Assembly: GCF_036417845.1 (NCBI RefSeq)
Contig: NC_089982.1
Coordinates: 68,337,684 to 68,401,683, forward strand
DNA from: Apteryx mantelli
Lineage: Eukaryota > Chordata > Aves > Apterygiformes > Apterygidae
Direction of reading: 5' to 3'
DNA: 64,000 nt
The stretch's first letter is position 1, and every line of letters starts with the position of its first letter. The notes below the pieces were generated by a model. It made no database searches, was not told the origin of the DNA, and saw only the letters and a program-made list of their open reading frames with translations. This document shows positions 39,746 through 53,800 of this stretch, piece after piece. Both the position numbers and the translations under genes were made by a program.

Positions 39746-42700
39746 TATTTACATTGATTTTAATGATCAGTGTCATTCACAAATCGTTAAGCTATTATGA
39801 AAAGTTAATTGACATTTTCAGAAATGACAAGAATGTAATTCTTAATTACATTAGAATTTAGGAATGTAAGTTGAACTGATTTTACTAGGATCCTGAGAAA
39901 TAGATTTTTTTTTTTAGCAGTTGTTAATAGGTGGTTCATAGTATTTTCAGAAGCAGCCAGCAGTATAACCCCAGGGAGACTGTTTCTGGAAAATCTCACT
40001 AGCTATTCATTGTGTCAAAATGCTTTCCCACACCTGGCACAAATTTTAGTTTGTTTCCTGGTTCCCGTGAATCTCTAAAGTAGTGCGCTCCTTCAAAACT
40101 CTCAGTCCGCACACAGGTGATTCTTTGAGACTACAGATGAGGCTAGCCTGAATCTAGATAGTTCCAGATTCAAAGTAAAAAATGGATTAGAAGAAGAGAA
40201 AAGCAATTTTAATCTTCCTGTTAAAAAAAAGCGTGTTGAAATAGGTTTTTCACGCAGATGCAAAGCACTGAACAAGATCACAGTTTTATTATACCTTGCT
40301 ATAATTAAAATGTTTTTTCATATTTTTTAAGGCTACAGAGAATTAAAGGCTATAATAAGTTTGCCTGTTACCCCATGAGACTTGCTTTCCTATCTGCAAA
40401 TTTATTTTAGTATTTCTTATTAAAAAAAAAATATAGTGACAAGGTTCTTGTATGACTTGCTGCTTATATATGTACAATCCACCCAGGTCCATTTACACAT
40501 TAACAACATTTGCCTCAGTGAAATGCACTACTTGCACACATAAAAATGAAATACACTGAAATATTATGCGCCACTGACTGCCTGTGGTATGAAAACTTTA
40601 TTTCAAATTATGAGAAAAACAGACTTTGCTTTTATATCTCAGTCATAAGCATCATATGGATTAACACAATACTTACCCTGCTCCTCAATCTTACTTTATT
40701 TCAATGATAGGAAATGTTTAAAACTTGGTACTATTTACAGTGATACTGACGATATCTCTGCACATGAAAGATTAAAATGGATGTTTTTCCAATGAACTAC
40801 AGTAGACGAGGTCTCAGAAGACAAAAGTGCAATCACTGAATCAGACAAGAAAGAGAAACTTACTGAATGAACAGGGTTTTCACCAACGACAAGGACTTTC
40901 TGGATAGAATTCCCTTGCAAATGTCAGTCCAGCTTTGATTTTGTTTAATGTACAGATTTAATGAAAAATTGGTTGAGTTTTTTAGCAGGGTTATTATACA
41001 ATTTTGATGAGAAATTTGCCTCCTTGAAGTGATACTGTTTAGGTAAACATAGTTTCTGTAGAAAATCTTCTTTTGAATTACTAGGAATGAAAGAACTCCA
41101 AGTGTTGACTGTTATATATGATTATTATATTAAAGCCTAGTTGGTGAACAACTGTGCTCAGCTGTCCTGTCATGCAATATGAGCTTTCATTTTACCCCCA
41201 GATTCATTATAATGGAGAAGAGTGATTTGGATTCAGAAATTATATAAAGCTATCAATTATCTATAGAAATCCCACTGCTGTCAGACGGTATGGAAGAAGA
41301 GAAGAAATAAAGGAGAACGAAATGCTTGATAAACGATATTCTGTGTAGCTATAGAGTATGCTACAGAGGTTACTCTTAAAAGTTTCCCACTCGTTTTAGG
41401 TAATTAAATTCATTACTCCATTTGTAATGTTTGTCAGGAATTCCCTATTGCATATTAATAGTCAGGTTAGGTAGTATACTTCACAAAAAACTTGACAGAT
41501 TTCTAAAGACAACTGCTGCGTAAGGACAGCAGTAGAAAATTACTGGATTCTCACGCAGTATTTGGTTAAAGGTAATCTATTTTCCCCTATCCTGCTCACA
41601 CAAAGAATGCTTCCATTTTGAGTATGTTGTGATCATAAAAGTCACAGACTGTGGAACACATGAATTATCCTTAAAGAGTCTGCCTCTGACGAAGGCACTT
41701 ATGCAAAACCATAATGGGAAAAAATAGGGAGTTCCACAGCAAAATTCCCAGGCAAACTGTAAATTAACCTGCTTTAGGACTACCAATTTAGCAGCATACA
41801 CATTATAAACATCGTAAAAATATACTGACTAATGCCTAATAGCCTATACCAATATGCTAACAGAATAGCAGATTCACCTTGAAATCTTACATTCATTCCA
41901 TTCTAAACACTATTGTGCAATTTAAAAGTTATATTTGTTTCATTAAAAAAAGACTAAAAGTTCTTTAAGCAGTAGCATAAGAGCAAATTATCTATTTCAT
42001 GAGCAGAGCTGAAAATGAAATATGGTGTGTCTGCACTTGCATCTGAAATTCTGTCCTATCTACACCTTGGCAGAAACAGTCATGTCTAAAGTTAGGAAGC
42101 GGGTTCTAGCTCACTGAGGGAGAAGGAACTTTGCAATTGCTGCCTTTTGCATAAAGAAGTACCTTTATTTTATTTTTTGCTTTTTTGAACACCATTTCAT
42201 GCCATGGCAGAGTCATCAGTCTATGCTTAGTTTATCTTTGTGCTCACTTGTAAGTACTGAAATGCAGAAACATAGTGAACCCTACTGCAACAATTCAGAA
42301 TATCTGGTCCTTCCCACCCCTATTGCAAAGCTCCTTCCTAGTGGGAATACAGGATTTTCATTTACACATTAGGGTCTCCCTGGAAAATGATTTTTCTCCT
42401 CCTGCATAATTTGAGATATGACAATAATTTAATATTCTTTGTCCAAACACAGAATAAATCAACACATAGTTATTATGACAGTTTTTACATTATCCACTGG
42501 TTAGCTCAAAAAACATTCAAGTTCATAAAAAAATCCTTAAATTACTCTAAATGGCAATAAAGGAGTTGGATTACATTGAGGATGTGATTTCAGTATGACA
42601 GGTTGCCTTGATTCCCTTTTTTTTTTTTTGCTTGGCCTGAGCCAGAGTACTAAATGTGAAAATGACGGCTTCATTTTGGTTTATTTTTCTGCCCCAATAC

Positions 42701-44253
42701 TGAGTCAAAACTTACAGACCTTATGCAAACTATTTACTCAAATCAGAAGGACTTCTGCTTTCCTAAGACACAAACAATTGGTTCTTATTGCATGATTTGA
42801 ATAACAAAATTGTGTTAAAATCAATTTATTTTGAAGCAGTATAGCTGGCTTGGTCTTCCTGATGGCATTTTGTTACAGTACCCACTGTGCTATGTAGCTC
42901 TGTCTTATATAGCTCTCCATATATTCAAAAATCTGCAATGGGATTGTTCCACGAAGAATTTAGAGGTCTTTTTCTGCTCACACTCAAACCAGCTTTATTT
43001 TATGGATAATGTAACAGAGGAGGAAAGATCTGTCAGGGTTCACAAAGGGAACTGGTAAATGAGTCCAGGTTCAATGGTACTGTTAGATGACCCCTTAGTA
43101 AGTTAGATAACCTAATCAGTAAGGTACATTAGTATGTTAATAGTTAGTAAGATATCTGATTATTTCTGATACATTAAGAGAAAAATATTTTGATAGTAAT
43201 TCAGGTGAAAAGCAGTATTAAGAGAAAAAAAAGTGATAATTTTGGCGATTTGGATATTACTGTTCCAGAGGTGTCATTTTCTAACGCATTTAGATAGACC
43301 TGAAAATTATTTGTCATTCCAGTACCTATTACTGATTCATCTGACATAATGGAGATTTTACTGCATCCTCTGTTATGAGTTGCTGTATATGTGATTCCAT
43401 AGATTGTTAAACTTTTACACCTACTCCAGAATTCAATTCCTTCAAAAATACATGATAATGCACAATTATAATGATGTTCTCAGTTTGAATCAGCATGTTG
43501 CAGACAGTTACTGCAACACATTGCCTGTCACTGAAGCTGAGTTATGATTAATACCTAAGCTTCTTTTTCTCATTACTATGCAGAATGCCTAAAACAGCAT
43601 TTGGGCACTAAAACCAAAGGGTTTTTTTAATACTCCCTTTCCAGAGACAATCCTGTGCAAGTTAAAATTGAAAAGTCTGCCATCCACAACTTTAAAAACA
43701 AATATAGTTAGTCTTGGGGCCTGTAAGATTAATATGTATGAAGATAACACTCTACTGAATATCTTTCATGCTATAAAAACAATAATGCCTCAATTTTTAG
43801 TAGCTGTATTAACTGTTAGTGAATTTATTCCCATAGCAAGTAGGTTTTTCAAAGCAAATTTGGGGAGAATGTGCCTTTCTTATTTAGTTTTCATTCCTAC
43901 AGCTTATTTTGTGATTATTATTATTTTTAACTCACAGAAGGTGCTCAGATACTGTGCTAATGAGGATTTTTCTTTCTAGATAGTGTATTTATGCTCATGG
44001 ACGTGGCTTAAGCTGTATGGTTTTGTGGCACAGAGATATATCTTAAAGAAACAAATGCTAAATCTGCTGTTAGTATCAAATAGGTGTTCAAAGAATTCAG
44101 ATAGCCTTCTCTGAACTGACTAGAAAGTGTAGCAAGGCTCTCTAGCGCAGTAACTGATGGACACTATTAGGTCTTCTTTCAGGAGGCTACATCACAACTT
44201 CCCTTAAAGCAGCATTCTGACTTCTGTGCTTTTATGTTTGACAAGCTCGCTAA

Positions 44254-44296
44254 ACAACAAATAACAAATTTATAACAATAAATAACAAATAACAAA
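44254..44296. repeat. AACAAAT-type low-complexity repeat
   Basis: Several imperfect copies of AACAAATAAC-like units follow one another. Confidence 0.75.
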
Positions 44297-47200
44297 TGCT
44301 GTATCTTAAGATCTGTTATCTATCTCAGACTGCTAATTATGAGCGATTTTTGAAATGTTGGCAATCTTTTGGAAGTTGAACTGCTTGGAGCTAGAGTTCC
44401 TTCTGCTCTTTTTAAAATGTTTTTCAAGGTCATGAATCCAGCTACCTGTTGCTGAACAGGTTATTTTTGTATATTTTCTAGTTTGTCATCAATTCTGTTC
44501 AACAAATATGTTACCACTATATTGCTAATTGAAAAGTGAAATACAGCCATCATCTGCCACCTATGCTACATTTGAATTATGGCTAAATTTGGCTAAAACT
44601 GGGCGTTGGAAGAAGGTTAGTAAGTAGATGAGTGTGATCAACCGGTAGGAAGCAGCTGAAGGACTAGGAGAAATTTGTTGAGCAAGAAAATACACGTTAT
44701 ATGCTAGTCTGGCAAATGTACTTGGAATATGTACTACATACTTTGCTGCTGTTTGATGTTCAGGGAATGATATTAGCAAATACTCCTCTTTTCAACCATT
44801 GTGTTTTTTTGGCATTGTCTAGTCTAGATTATTTTCCTTGTGATTTTTCAGCTTTGGTGATTTTAACCTAAGTAGAGTATTAGGGCCGATAAGGCTCCAT
44901 GTTTCTTCTGTTGTTGAAAACACAACATGAAGCCTACCAAGAACAGATCTCTCTGAATGTGATTAAAAAATAACCCCAGCCAAACAAAACCCCACCTTTC
45001 AGCATATTCCATCATTCTTTGCTGTCGCTGGCAGAGTTTCATAGCTATCAGTCAGCTATCATAAAAAGCCCAGTAATAATAAGGGTGTTACTTCAAGGTG
45101 AAGACTGCACATAGCTTATCATAGGGACTTCAGAATACTGTAGTATTCTTTATATGAGGTTACACAACAAAAATATTCAGGAACTCATGATAATACCAAC
45201 TTATAAAATAGTGCTTCTATCAGATCACATGTACAAAGTCCACATAGTCTTCCAAATATTTCTAGTATAAAGTGGGAGTTTTGATTATAAAATCCAGCAT
45301 AGGAATTAATTACTTAAACTGTTCCCCCCATCTCTGTCAGTTGTCTAAGATAAAAAGTAAACATTTCCTCATATCCATAAATTATTATTTTTCCTCTGAG
45401 CATTCCAGTACTTGCTTTCTAATGATTTAGATCAGAGAGCAAGAACTGGTAGTCTGAGCTGTATATGATACAATACAGTGCCATGCAGAAACACTCGCCA
45501 GAGAGATGCTAGCTGAGGTAGCAGCAGCACAACAGGCACTGTAAGTACTGTGTGACAGCAGACAGAAACAGCTATGATTTGAAGCAGCTTTTTAATTTTA
45601 AAATACACAGTGCTATAAAGCTAGCACAAGCTTGCAGTCTCCTCTTTTTCTGATTTGTTCATCATCTTTGTCGATATATCAGGATCCACCTGACCAGTCA
45701 GCCTTTGCACCTTTGCCAGTCAGTTAGTGCCCTGGGAGAACGAAGGCCTGATAAATCTGAGCAGCCGAAGTTGGGCTTATGAGGCTGACTGCTGGTTTAC
45801 CACAGATTTGCCAGATTTTCAAGGCTATTGCACAAGTTGCTTTTGACTGTTAAACTTGTTTCCTAGCTGAACTGACATCCTACTTGCTCAATTCTGATGC
45901 TTGGTTCTTACCCTGATCACCCCATCCAATCTTTGCTTTTCTAGTTCTTGACTTTGGCACGGTTCCTGACAATATTTACTGCATAGACCTTTGACTTTGT
46001 GGAATCAATTCCTTCCCTGTTTCCTGACCTTACTTGCCTTGGCCATGGTAACAGCTTCCCATCCCCATTTCTGATTCTATTTGTCTGACAGATTGTGCCC
46101 TAATAGTATTAAATGCGTACACATGCCATTTAAAAAGTAATTTATTCTGTAAACTGTCCTTCTATTTCTCCTGCTGAAATAGGATTGAGAAGATGAAGTG
46201 ATATAATAGATTTTAAAGAATACAAACCTGTAATTTCATTTCTGATTCAACAGTTCAGTCACAACCTCTTTCCATAAAAAAGTGTCAAATGCAGGAGGTA
46301 GTTCAGGTCAGGTCATTCCTAATGAGTGAGTGGCACTCTTTTCTTCTCATAGTTGTCACTCATAAAACAAACAATCTCTGTCAGGTAGCATGCAGAAACA
46401 GCCCCAGAGTCAACTCCATGGAGAAATAATTGCCTTTGCTAGAGACTGGTTGTTACTTTTGCGACAGAACTGAGATACCTGACGTGACGAGGCAAAGTGG
46501 TGACTAATCGTGTGCCTTTAGGATCTTATGAAAAAGGAATAACATGGAGGTTAACTCAACCTAGTTAACCAACTTTTATGATAATTAGGTAGCTAATTTT
46601 TTCACTCTACCATGCAGTAGCCCTAGCTGCTTGAATCAAGTCCTAGTAAGGACCACTTGGTGTAAGCTGGGAAAAGGTTACGCATATTCCCTCTTGCCCA
46701 TCACTTTCTGGTTTATATGCTGCCTGCCCAAAATGAAAGAATATGAAAGCCCTGATATGGCCTCCAAAGTATTATAACCTTAGTGTGAGGGAAATGGAAA
46801 GAGGCAGACTGTCTTCTGTAACCTGCCTCTGTTCCTGACATACCCAAAAGCCAGGCTGAAGCTGAAAGTAGGGATTCCCTGCCCACACTACTAAAGGTGG
46901 GGAAAGTATGGTGTAGAAATGTTGGGAAGTTGCTAGTGGCTAGGGAAATCTGCTTTTGTGCTACCCCGTTCAGCCAGAGTGATGAAGAATGAGATTATCT
47001 CATTCACATAACCCTTTTTTCTCCTCTAACCATGTTTTCAGAAATTGGAAACTTCCTCTAGCGGCTTCCTAGCTCTGGCTTCCTAAGTCTTCCAACAGTC
47101 TCCTGGCTTCCTGCCCCTTGCTCCTACAAGTCTGTGTCCTGACTTGGAATTATTGTTATGGATCCTCGGCATTTCTTGAGTTGATATCTGCCCTTAGCTT

Positions 47201-49998
47201 GCTGAAACTAGCCTAGGCTCTTAGTGCTTGGTCACTCAACTAAATGACTCAATGAATGATGTACTATTCAACTCTACCACTATAATGATTAAAAGGAATG
47301 AAGGGCCAGCTGACTTGAAAAGAAAAAGAAAACAGTTTATTAAAGAAAAAAGACATTTTAGTGAAGGAAAAAGTAAAATAGGAATTGTATCACAGAAACG
47401 GCAGGAAAATAGAAGAAGAGAGAAGTAACCAGGCAAATAAAATCCACAGAAACAAACCCATTGCTGTGCAACCCTCCACAACCCTCCCCAAAATTCTCAT
47501 GTAGGAAAATGAGGATATATTTATTTTATATGACTGCTGTAAAGACAGACATCACATAAGGTGGCATGAATCTCAGGTAGTTCAAACACTGGTATTTCCA
47601 AGAGCAAAGGAGACCTAAGAGCTGAAACTGGTAATTTAGAATCAAGTTTAACTCTTAATGACAAAAAAGGGAGGAAGCTTATCTAAATCATCTGACAGAG
47701 AATGGTGTCTATGAAGCTTCTTTCTAGTGACTCTCAAAAAATGAGAAGCATATTAATCTAGCCCATGACCTGATAATTCCTCATCTTTTCTACCCCCACT
47801 GGAAATATAAACATTCACAGGTGTTAACAAACTGCATCTTTCAAATCTCAAAAGCAGTAAGCAATGATACATTTAGTACTGAGTACATTCCTCATGAACT
47901 GTATTGTACAGGTCATGATAGTCTTTCTTCTTACAGACACATCTTCAAGATTCAGGTCAATTTTAACTTTAACTTATTTAAACATGAAAGTTTCTAGTTG
48001 TTATGGTTATAGAGAAGATCATGAAAAGTATGAAAATGTGATTTTTGTGCACACTAACGACTGCAAATCAAAACAAAAATGAGTTTCAGGCTTATGGTAT
48101 TTCAAACAATCTCATGCTTTGTTGATGGGAGAAGTGAAATAACCTCATTATTTTTGAAAGGTCAGAATGGCAATTCTTAGCACTAAGTTCTTAATAGATA
48201 GTACTAGTCATTTGACATTTGGCATTAGTTTATAAATAAGCACACTGGGGGAGGAATCACATATTCCAGAATTCACCTTTCTATTCTGAACACTCTTCTG
48301 AACGATGTAAAAATAAAATTAATATATAATCTTTTAAGGCCAGAAAGGGTCATTTGGTTGTGAATTTGATGCAATAGGGTAACAAACTGATAGGAACCTG
48401 TAATATGTATAATATATAATAGAGGAGTGAAGTATTTAAATATGGAAGACTAAGAGATACAGCTACATAAGTACAACAATTTATACTTAATCAGTGCAGT
48501 GTCCTGTCATTATAATAACTTCAATTCTGGAACACACTGACCAAAAATCTTCAGTCAAATTCCACTGTGGTGACGTACACATTTTTTATTATGAAAACAA
48601 AAATAATCATCTACTATCATTGAACTAACTTGATCTGCAGCAGTTAGAATCCTACAGTGAAGGAACAAAATAATTACGAGAGATAATTTTGGCTTTTAGC
48701 CTAATCTAGTGGATCAAATTGGGAGGATAGGAAAGCTGACGAAAGCAGCTAAGAGACAGAAGTGTGCCTTATACATTGAATAATAAATAAAAATACAGTC
48801 TGAGACACTGCTGTATGCTCTACTTTAGTCATTAATTAATCAAGTTATATGTACATGTGGGAGGCTGATAAAAAAACTAAGCAAGCAGGTTCTGCTTCAG
48901 CATGCAGATAGCATGCAGCTTTATAGCTGCATTTCCATCTCCTGATGAAGGAAGATAATTATGTTATTCTCTTTCTGGTGGATCTGTGGCACAAATAAAG
49001 GCATTTTGGCTGAAAATCCAGATGACATTGGGTCAGCTAACTGGACGGTAAGGCAGTTCCTGCTTCTTTCACTGAGGATGTATATTTGCCCTTAGCTGAC
49101 CTAGGTCACTGGCTGTAAGCTTGACTTCAGCAACTTGGACATTAAGCTGCAAGTGCACCTTTTGTCAGATGCTCAGCCACTGTGATTATTTCTTTCTGAC
49201 GTTGAACTCATCATATGGCTGATGAGAGTTCTACACGAGCCAACTTCTAAAACCTCTTCAAAAGCTAAAGCTTGTTAGTTTAGTGGTCTGCTTCTTAAAA
49301 CAGTTGTCTCTTTTCTATAGGCTTGTTAAATGCATGTTTCTTTTGTGCAAGACTGCTATTTATTTCCAAACTTCCAGTAATAGGCAATGGAATCATGTCA
49401 TTATTAACCCTCAAAGTCCGAAACTGGCCTTCCTGCACCTCCTCAATTTGTAAAATCATACACAGTAGTTACTGGGTCTTCTTGCTTGTTTGCTGAGGTG
49501 TCAAATATCTATCAAGATTGGTGCTCCTTCACTTAAAGAATTAAAAATCTGCATCTATTTTAGTCAACAAATGGTGTTGTACTAGACTTACTCTGCAGGT
49601 TTGAAGTGAAGCTTGTATTCTAAGGGACAGACAGCTTGAGGTTTTGACCCAAGAGGTGGTAAGACTGTGTCACGCAAATGTGGTGAGAAGATACATGGTA
49701 AACTTGAAGGAAGAATTAAAATTAGCAGATGCAGTAATTTGAAACAGAATTGAAGCAGAGAGCTGGTCTTCAAGGACTTCAGAGAAGAGATTTCCATGAC
49801 AACAGAACACTTAGGTATTCAAATTAAGAAACAAAGCATCTTAAAAACAATCAGGAAATATACCTCTATTTCATAGAATAAAACCCAAACAATTTAGAAG
49901 CACTAGTTCTGTAGAAGAAATGGGGACGGGGATCTGGGACAATAGGGCCATTGCTGGGCAAATTCCCTTCTGACTTGTATCAGTACCACTCTCTTAAT

Positions 49999-50325
49999 CA
50001 TTGAATCTTAGAGATATGTATGGACATAAGATACCTCAATATCTATACTAATGCTGTGACAGGATCAAAAAGCCCTAGACTTTCTTCAGTATATAACAGC
50101 TCAAATAAAAATCTTGAATGATGGACCTTCACAAACTTCTTCAGATGTCTGTTCCAACCTTTTGACAACCTTAGAAATTAGAAAATTTCCCCTGAATTTT
50201 AGCTACTTTTTGCTGCAAACTAAGCCACTTTTTCCTGTGACCCTCTACCACTGGCCATGGAGAACAATTGATTACTGTCTTCTTTGTAATGATCATTTAA
50301 CTATGAGAGACTATTATCAAGTCCT
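49999..50325 (-). mobile_element. Degraded CR1-type LINE 3' fragment, copy 1
   Basis: Read on the + strand, the segment starts with CATTGAATCTTAGAGATATG. It continues through TGTCTGTTCCAACCTTTTGAC, AATTTCCCCTGAATTTTAGC, TGGAGAACAATTGATTACTG and GACTATTATCAAGTCCTG. These match in order the antisense of the 3' region of ancient CR1 elements, where the ATAGAATCATAGAAT-like end comes first, so the element is on the - strand. Only the 3' few hundred bases remain, typical of CR1 5' truncation. The open frame at 50,114-50,464 is mostly this fragment and not a gene. Confidence 0.65.
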
Positions 50326-50599
50326 GAAAGTTTTCAGAACATTAGGCAAAGAAATTATGTTTATTATAGTGGCTCTTGTTATTATAGATACTATGTTACA
50401 TAATCTCAGCAATAAGTATTGTAGCCCTCTTCCTGTGACCCATGCTGTACTAGGAATTTGGTAATTTGTTTAAGAGCTTAATACTCATTAAGAAGAGGAA
50501 AACAAATATATGATTTATGATCATACACCTCTTTTTTGTCATAGACATCATATCACATAATTCACAGACTTACCAAGCTCCACTTAAAAACATTTATTT

Positions 50600-50890
50600 T
50601 GCCTTGCTTCCTATTCATTTTGGAAGGCTGTTCCAGTGCTTGAATTCTTTAACGATTAGCAGCTTTTGTTTAATATACGATCTAAATTTATTTATTATAG
50701 ACTAAATTTATTTATTATAGATCATACCATTTGTTCTGGTGCCCACATTGGCCTTTAGCTGAAATAGTTTTTTCATCTCACTGATATTTACCTGTCTGAT
50801 GTATTTATATAGCATTCATATCCTCTTTTGGCCTTTTCATATGAAGCTGCACAAGCTCCTTTAGTCTCCTCATATACACTGGGCTCCTCA
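50600..50890 (-). mobile_element. Degraded CR1-type LINE 3' fragment, copy 2
   Basis: A second set of CR1 antisense phrases follows. TTTTGGAAGGCTGTTCCAGTGC comes first, then TCTGGTGCCCACATTGGCC, CTGTCTGATGTATTTATA, and CACAAGCTCCTTTAGTCTCC. The TGTTCCA region is present in both this and copy 1, so these are two insertions rather than one interrupted element. It carries an internal 20-base tandem duplication. Confidence 0.65.
50681..50720. repeat. 20-bp tandem duplication inside a CR1 fragment
   Basis: Two adjacent 20-base copies share CTAAATTTATTTATTATAG and differ only at the first base. It lies within the second CR1 remnant and so occurred after that insertion. Confidence 0.9.
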
Positions 50891-53800
50891 TGCAAAAAAG
50901 AGTATCATTGCCATTGAAAGGAGAATTTGACCTCATGTCTCTGTGTATAGATATACTAACAAAACATATTCCATAACTGAATAGTCCATATTTCTATCAT
51001 TGAATCGTTAGTTACATACATTTAATAATTATATTCCCTAGAGGAAAAACTGTAGGAACGAAAATGCTTGAAAACATTCTGAAATATGCTAACTTTATCT
51101 CGTTAGTGACTGCTTCATATTCTATGAGTTGGCTTTCGAAATACCTAGGACTCCCTGGACTTTTGCTCTTAAAATCCTACAGTCTGACAGCTCCTTGGAT
51201 TTGGAGTTAAGAAATGGAAAATATGAAGCACTGCATTCAGTTACATCCAGCAGTTGGCTGTACACAGCACTACTATTTTCTGATCTCCCCTAGCTGAGCA
51301 TAAAAGCCATTATCTTTTCAGCTGTTATTCAGATTTTCCTAAGAAATGATGCGTGAGGTAAATAGGAAAGGGAAATGGAAAATGTAGGGAAGGGAGAGGG
51401 AGGAGCAGAGTGGGAGAAGGGCTTACTGGAGCAGAGTGCCGCATTCCCTGGTGAGAATGGAGGACAAAAAGCAATAGGAAGCCAACATACACTGAATGTA
51501 AACCTGCCAGAGAAAGGGCTGAGAAATCATGTTGCCACAAACTGGCTCAATTTGAGCAATATGTCCTATACCAGGGTCAATTCAGAGTTCTTGGTTGCTG
51601 TTTTTTGTTTGGATTTTTTTTGCTTTTCTCAGCATAGTGCAGATCACTATGAGCACGAGATCTCATTTCACCTGAGATCTTAAAGCCTATGATCTGTTTT
51701 AAAAAAAAAAAAGATTTTTTTTTTCCCAAGAACATAGGTTTGCTACAGCATAACTAGCCAATATTTTCCTTCAACCTAAACCTGTCTAATGCACTGTTTT
51801 TCAGTGTGTGTCCTCTAAAGTTGGCTACATTTCAGCAGCAGGTGAAGCTGCTCCCAGTATGCTTTTATTTTTAAAATGCTTTGTGATCTGCCAGGCTAAG
51901 AATGAGGTGCTTAAAAATTGCAATGCTGGTATTTTCCATGAAGTTCGTTTAAATATGAAACATTATATTGACTCAGGTTTACTAATGAAATAACTTCAGT
52001 GACAGTCTAATAACGACAACAAACAATTTAATAGCAATTTACAAAAAGTGATAGAGATTATGCCAAGAAAGTCTTTGAGCAGCACATCAGACTGGTGTTG
52101 AATATTACATGTGTTTTTTAAAATATAACCTTGCATTAGTTTGTAATGATTTTCTTCTAAAATATCTGCAGTCTGGATATTACAAACCATGAATTACAGC
52201 TAAAACATAAGATATAAAAACAGAAGACAAATCAAAAGTCAAATATATAAATACTGGCACTCAACAACACAGCAACTCCAATAACCTGCAGCATACTGAA
52301 ATAAAGCCAAGAAACACTGATACAGCAGCAGAAAAAAATGCTGGAGTTTAGGATCTGAAAGAACTGAGTACTTATTTACCATTGACACTGAGTGAGGGGT
52401 GGGCCCCTACTTCCCTGCATTTTCTCTTAAAAGCCCCAACAAAGAACTCAATCCGTGTCTGCACTGATTTACATCTGCACTGATTTACATCTGCAGAAAA
52501 TGTTGAAGTTGGAGACCTGTTAAATAGTTGTTTTCTCTTTTCCTTTTGGTCACTACATATAAATTTTGACTTGTTCATTAATTTATGGTAAGTGGAATAT
52601 CTTTTGACCCCTAGACAACTTATTACAAAATTTTAATTTTAAAAAAATAAATCGAGTTGCAAGGGAAGTAGGCTCTCACCCTTTCCTCTCACCCTCTGCT
52701 CTCTTTTAAACAACAAAGTATCATAATACTAAAGACCAATTTTTTCCCACATTCCAGGGCTGGCCTTTACTGTTTATTGCTATTCCTTTCTATGCAAGAG
52801 TAGTGATAGACAATTAAATGCACAATATTCTTTTAAAGAAGTATCATAGATGAGATTTAGTAGGGACAAAAAGCAGAGGTTACTCTTTCTGAGAGCACTG
52901 AAACACCCTAAAACTTTGGGCACTAACAAGAAATCTTGAATATGGAAGCTTTACTGTCCTAGGGGCATGTAACTTGTTAATAGTGTGCAACACCTTTCCT
53001 ACCCCTACAATCTCATTTTGCATTTTTTGATTCCCCCATATCCATCCTAAGATGCCAGCAGCTGGAGGACCCTCATACGTGTAGGAGACTACTCATTTGC
53101 ATCAAATACTTATATCACAGACATTAAAATATTTGAGTATGGCTAAAGTATAGTTAAGGTTTTCTGATTAAGAGTAAAAATACAATGTTTTTCTTGGCTA
53201 CATCCTTACACAATATGACTTAAAAATAAATAAAAAAACACTTCTGAAAGTAAAAATAGTCTTAGAAATTTATTGTAGGATGAAGAATAGTTTTTCTTTC
53301 TCATGCCTGAATAACTAAAAATTAGCAAAATGCAATTTTATCACTTTTTGGAGGAGGAAAAATATTTATCCTAGAAGTAAGCGACAGACTGATTTAGGTG
53401 TTTTTTTTTCTCCCCTGTGAAAAAATTATAAGTGACATGGAGTATAAGCTTAATGTCAAATTCTTCTGGGTATCAAGAGAGCTCCCACCCAGAGGGACAC
53501 CCTCCAGCAGAGGAAATACTGGAAAAATAGCTTCTCTGGAGACCTAAGCGTAAGGTAGTCAGGCTAAATCATTTGGGCTTAAGCTGGTTCTATTCAAGTG
53601 CTTTATAATTTATTCAGTTCCTTAGTGCAAGTGCAGTTTGGGTTGCTGTGCTACTGTGTTAGCCCTTTGCAGGTGTCCCAAGACCAGTGGGAGAGCAGAA
53701 GAGACTGGAAGGACTGAATCTTTGGATATTCCTACACAGTTTCAGAGCCTGTGCCTTTTCTCATCCACACGCATAGGTAGTAAAAAATCAAGTCCTCCCT

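Larger units (their letters stand above)
27640..49998. other. AT-rich non-coding flank
   Basis: Other than the listed repeats, I see no exon or RNA gene. A locally CpG-enriched patch lies at about 30,280-30,590. A region about 45,680-46,100, and again about 47,030-47,230, repeats CTGAC/TTGACTTTG-like phrases and may be an old unclassified interspersed repeat. Open frames, the longest being the 104-codon frame at 30,278-30,592 on the - strand, show no recognisable product. Confidence 0.5.

Noticed and set aside
42994-43050. MIR-like phrase (TTTATGGATAATGTAACAGAGG)
   Set aside because: Only a short resemblance to the MIR core. Too short and diverged to call without alignment.
47228-47428. 66-codon lysine/arginine-rich ORF
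   Set aside because: Purine-rich DNA gives K/R/E-rich frames by composition; there is no start context, splice site or family match.
50114-50464. 116-codon ORF
   Set aside because: Lies largely over an antisense CR1 remnant and shows no protein resemblance.
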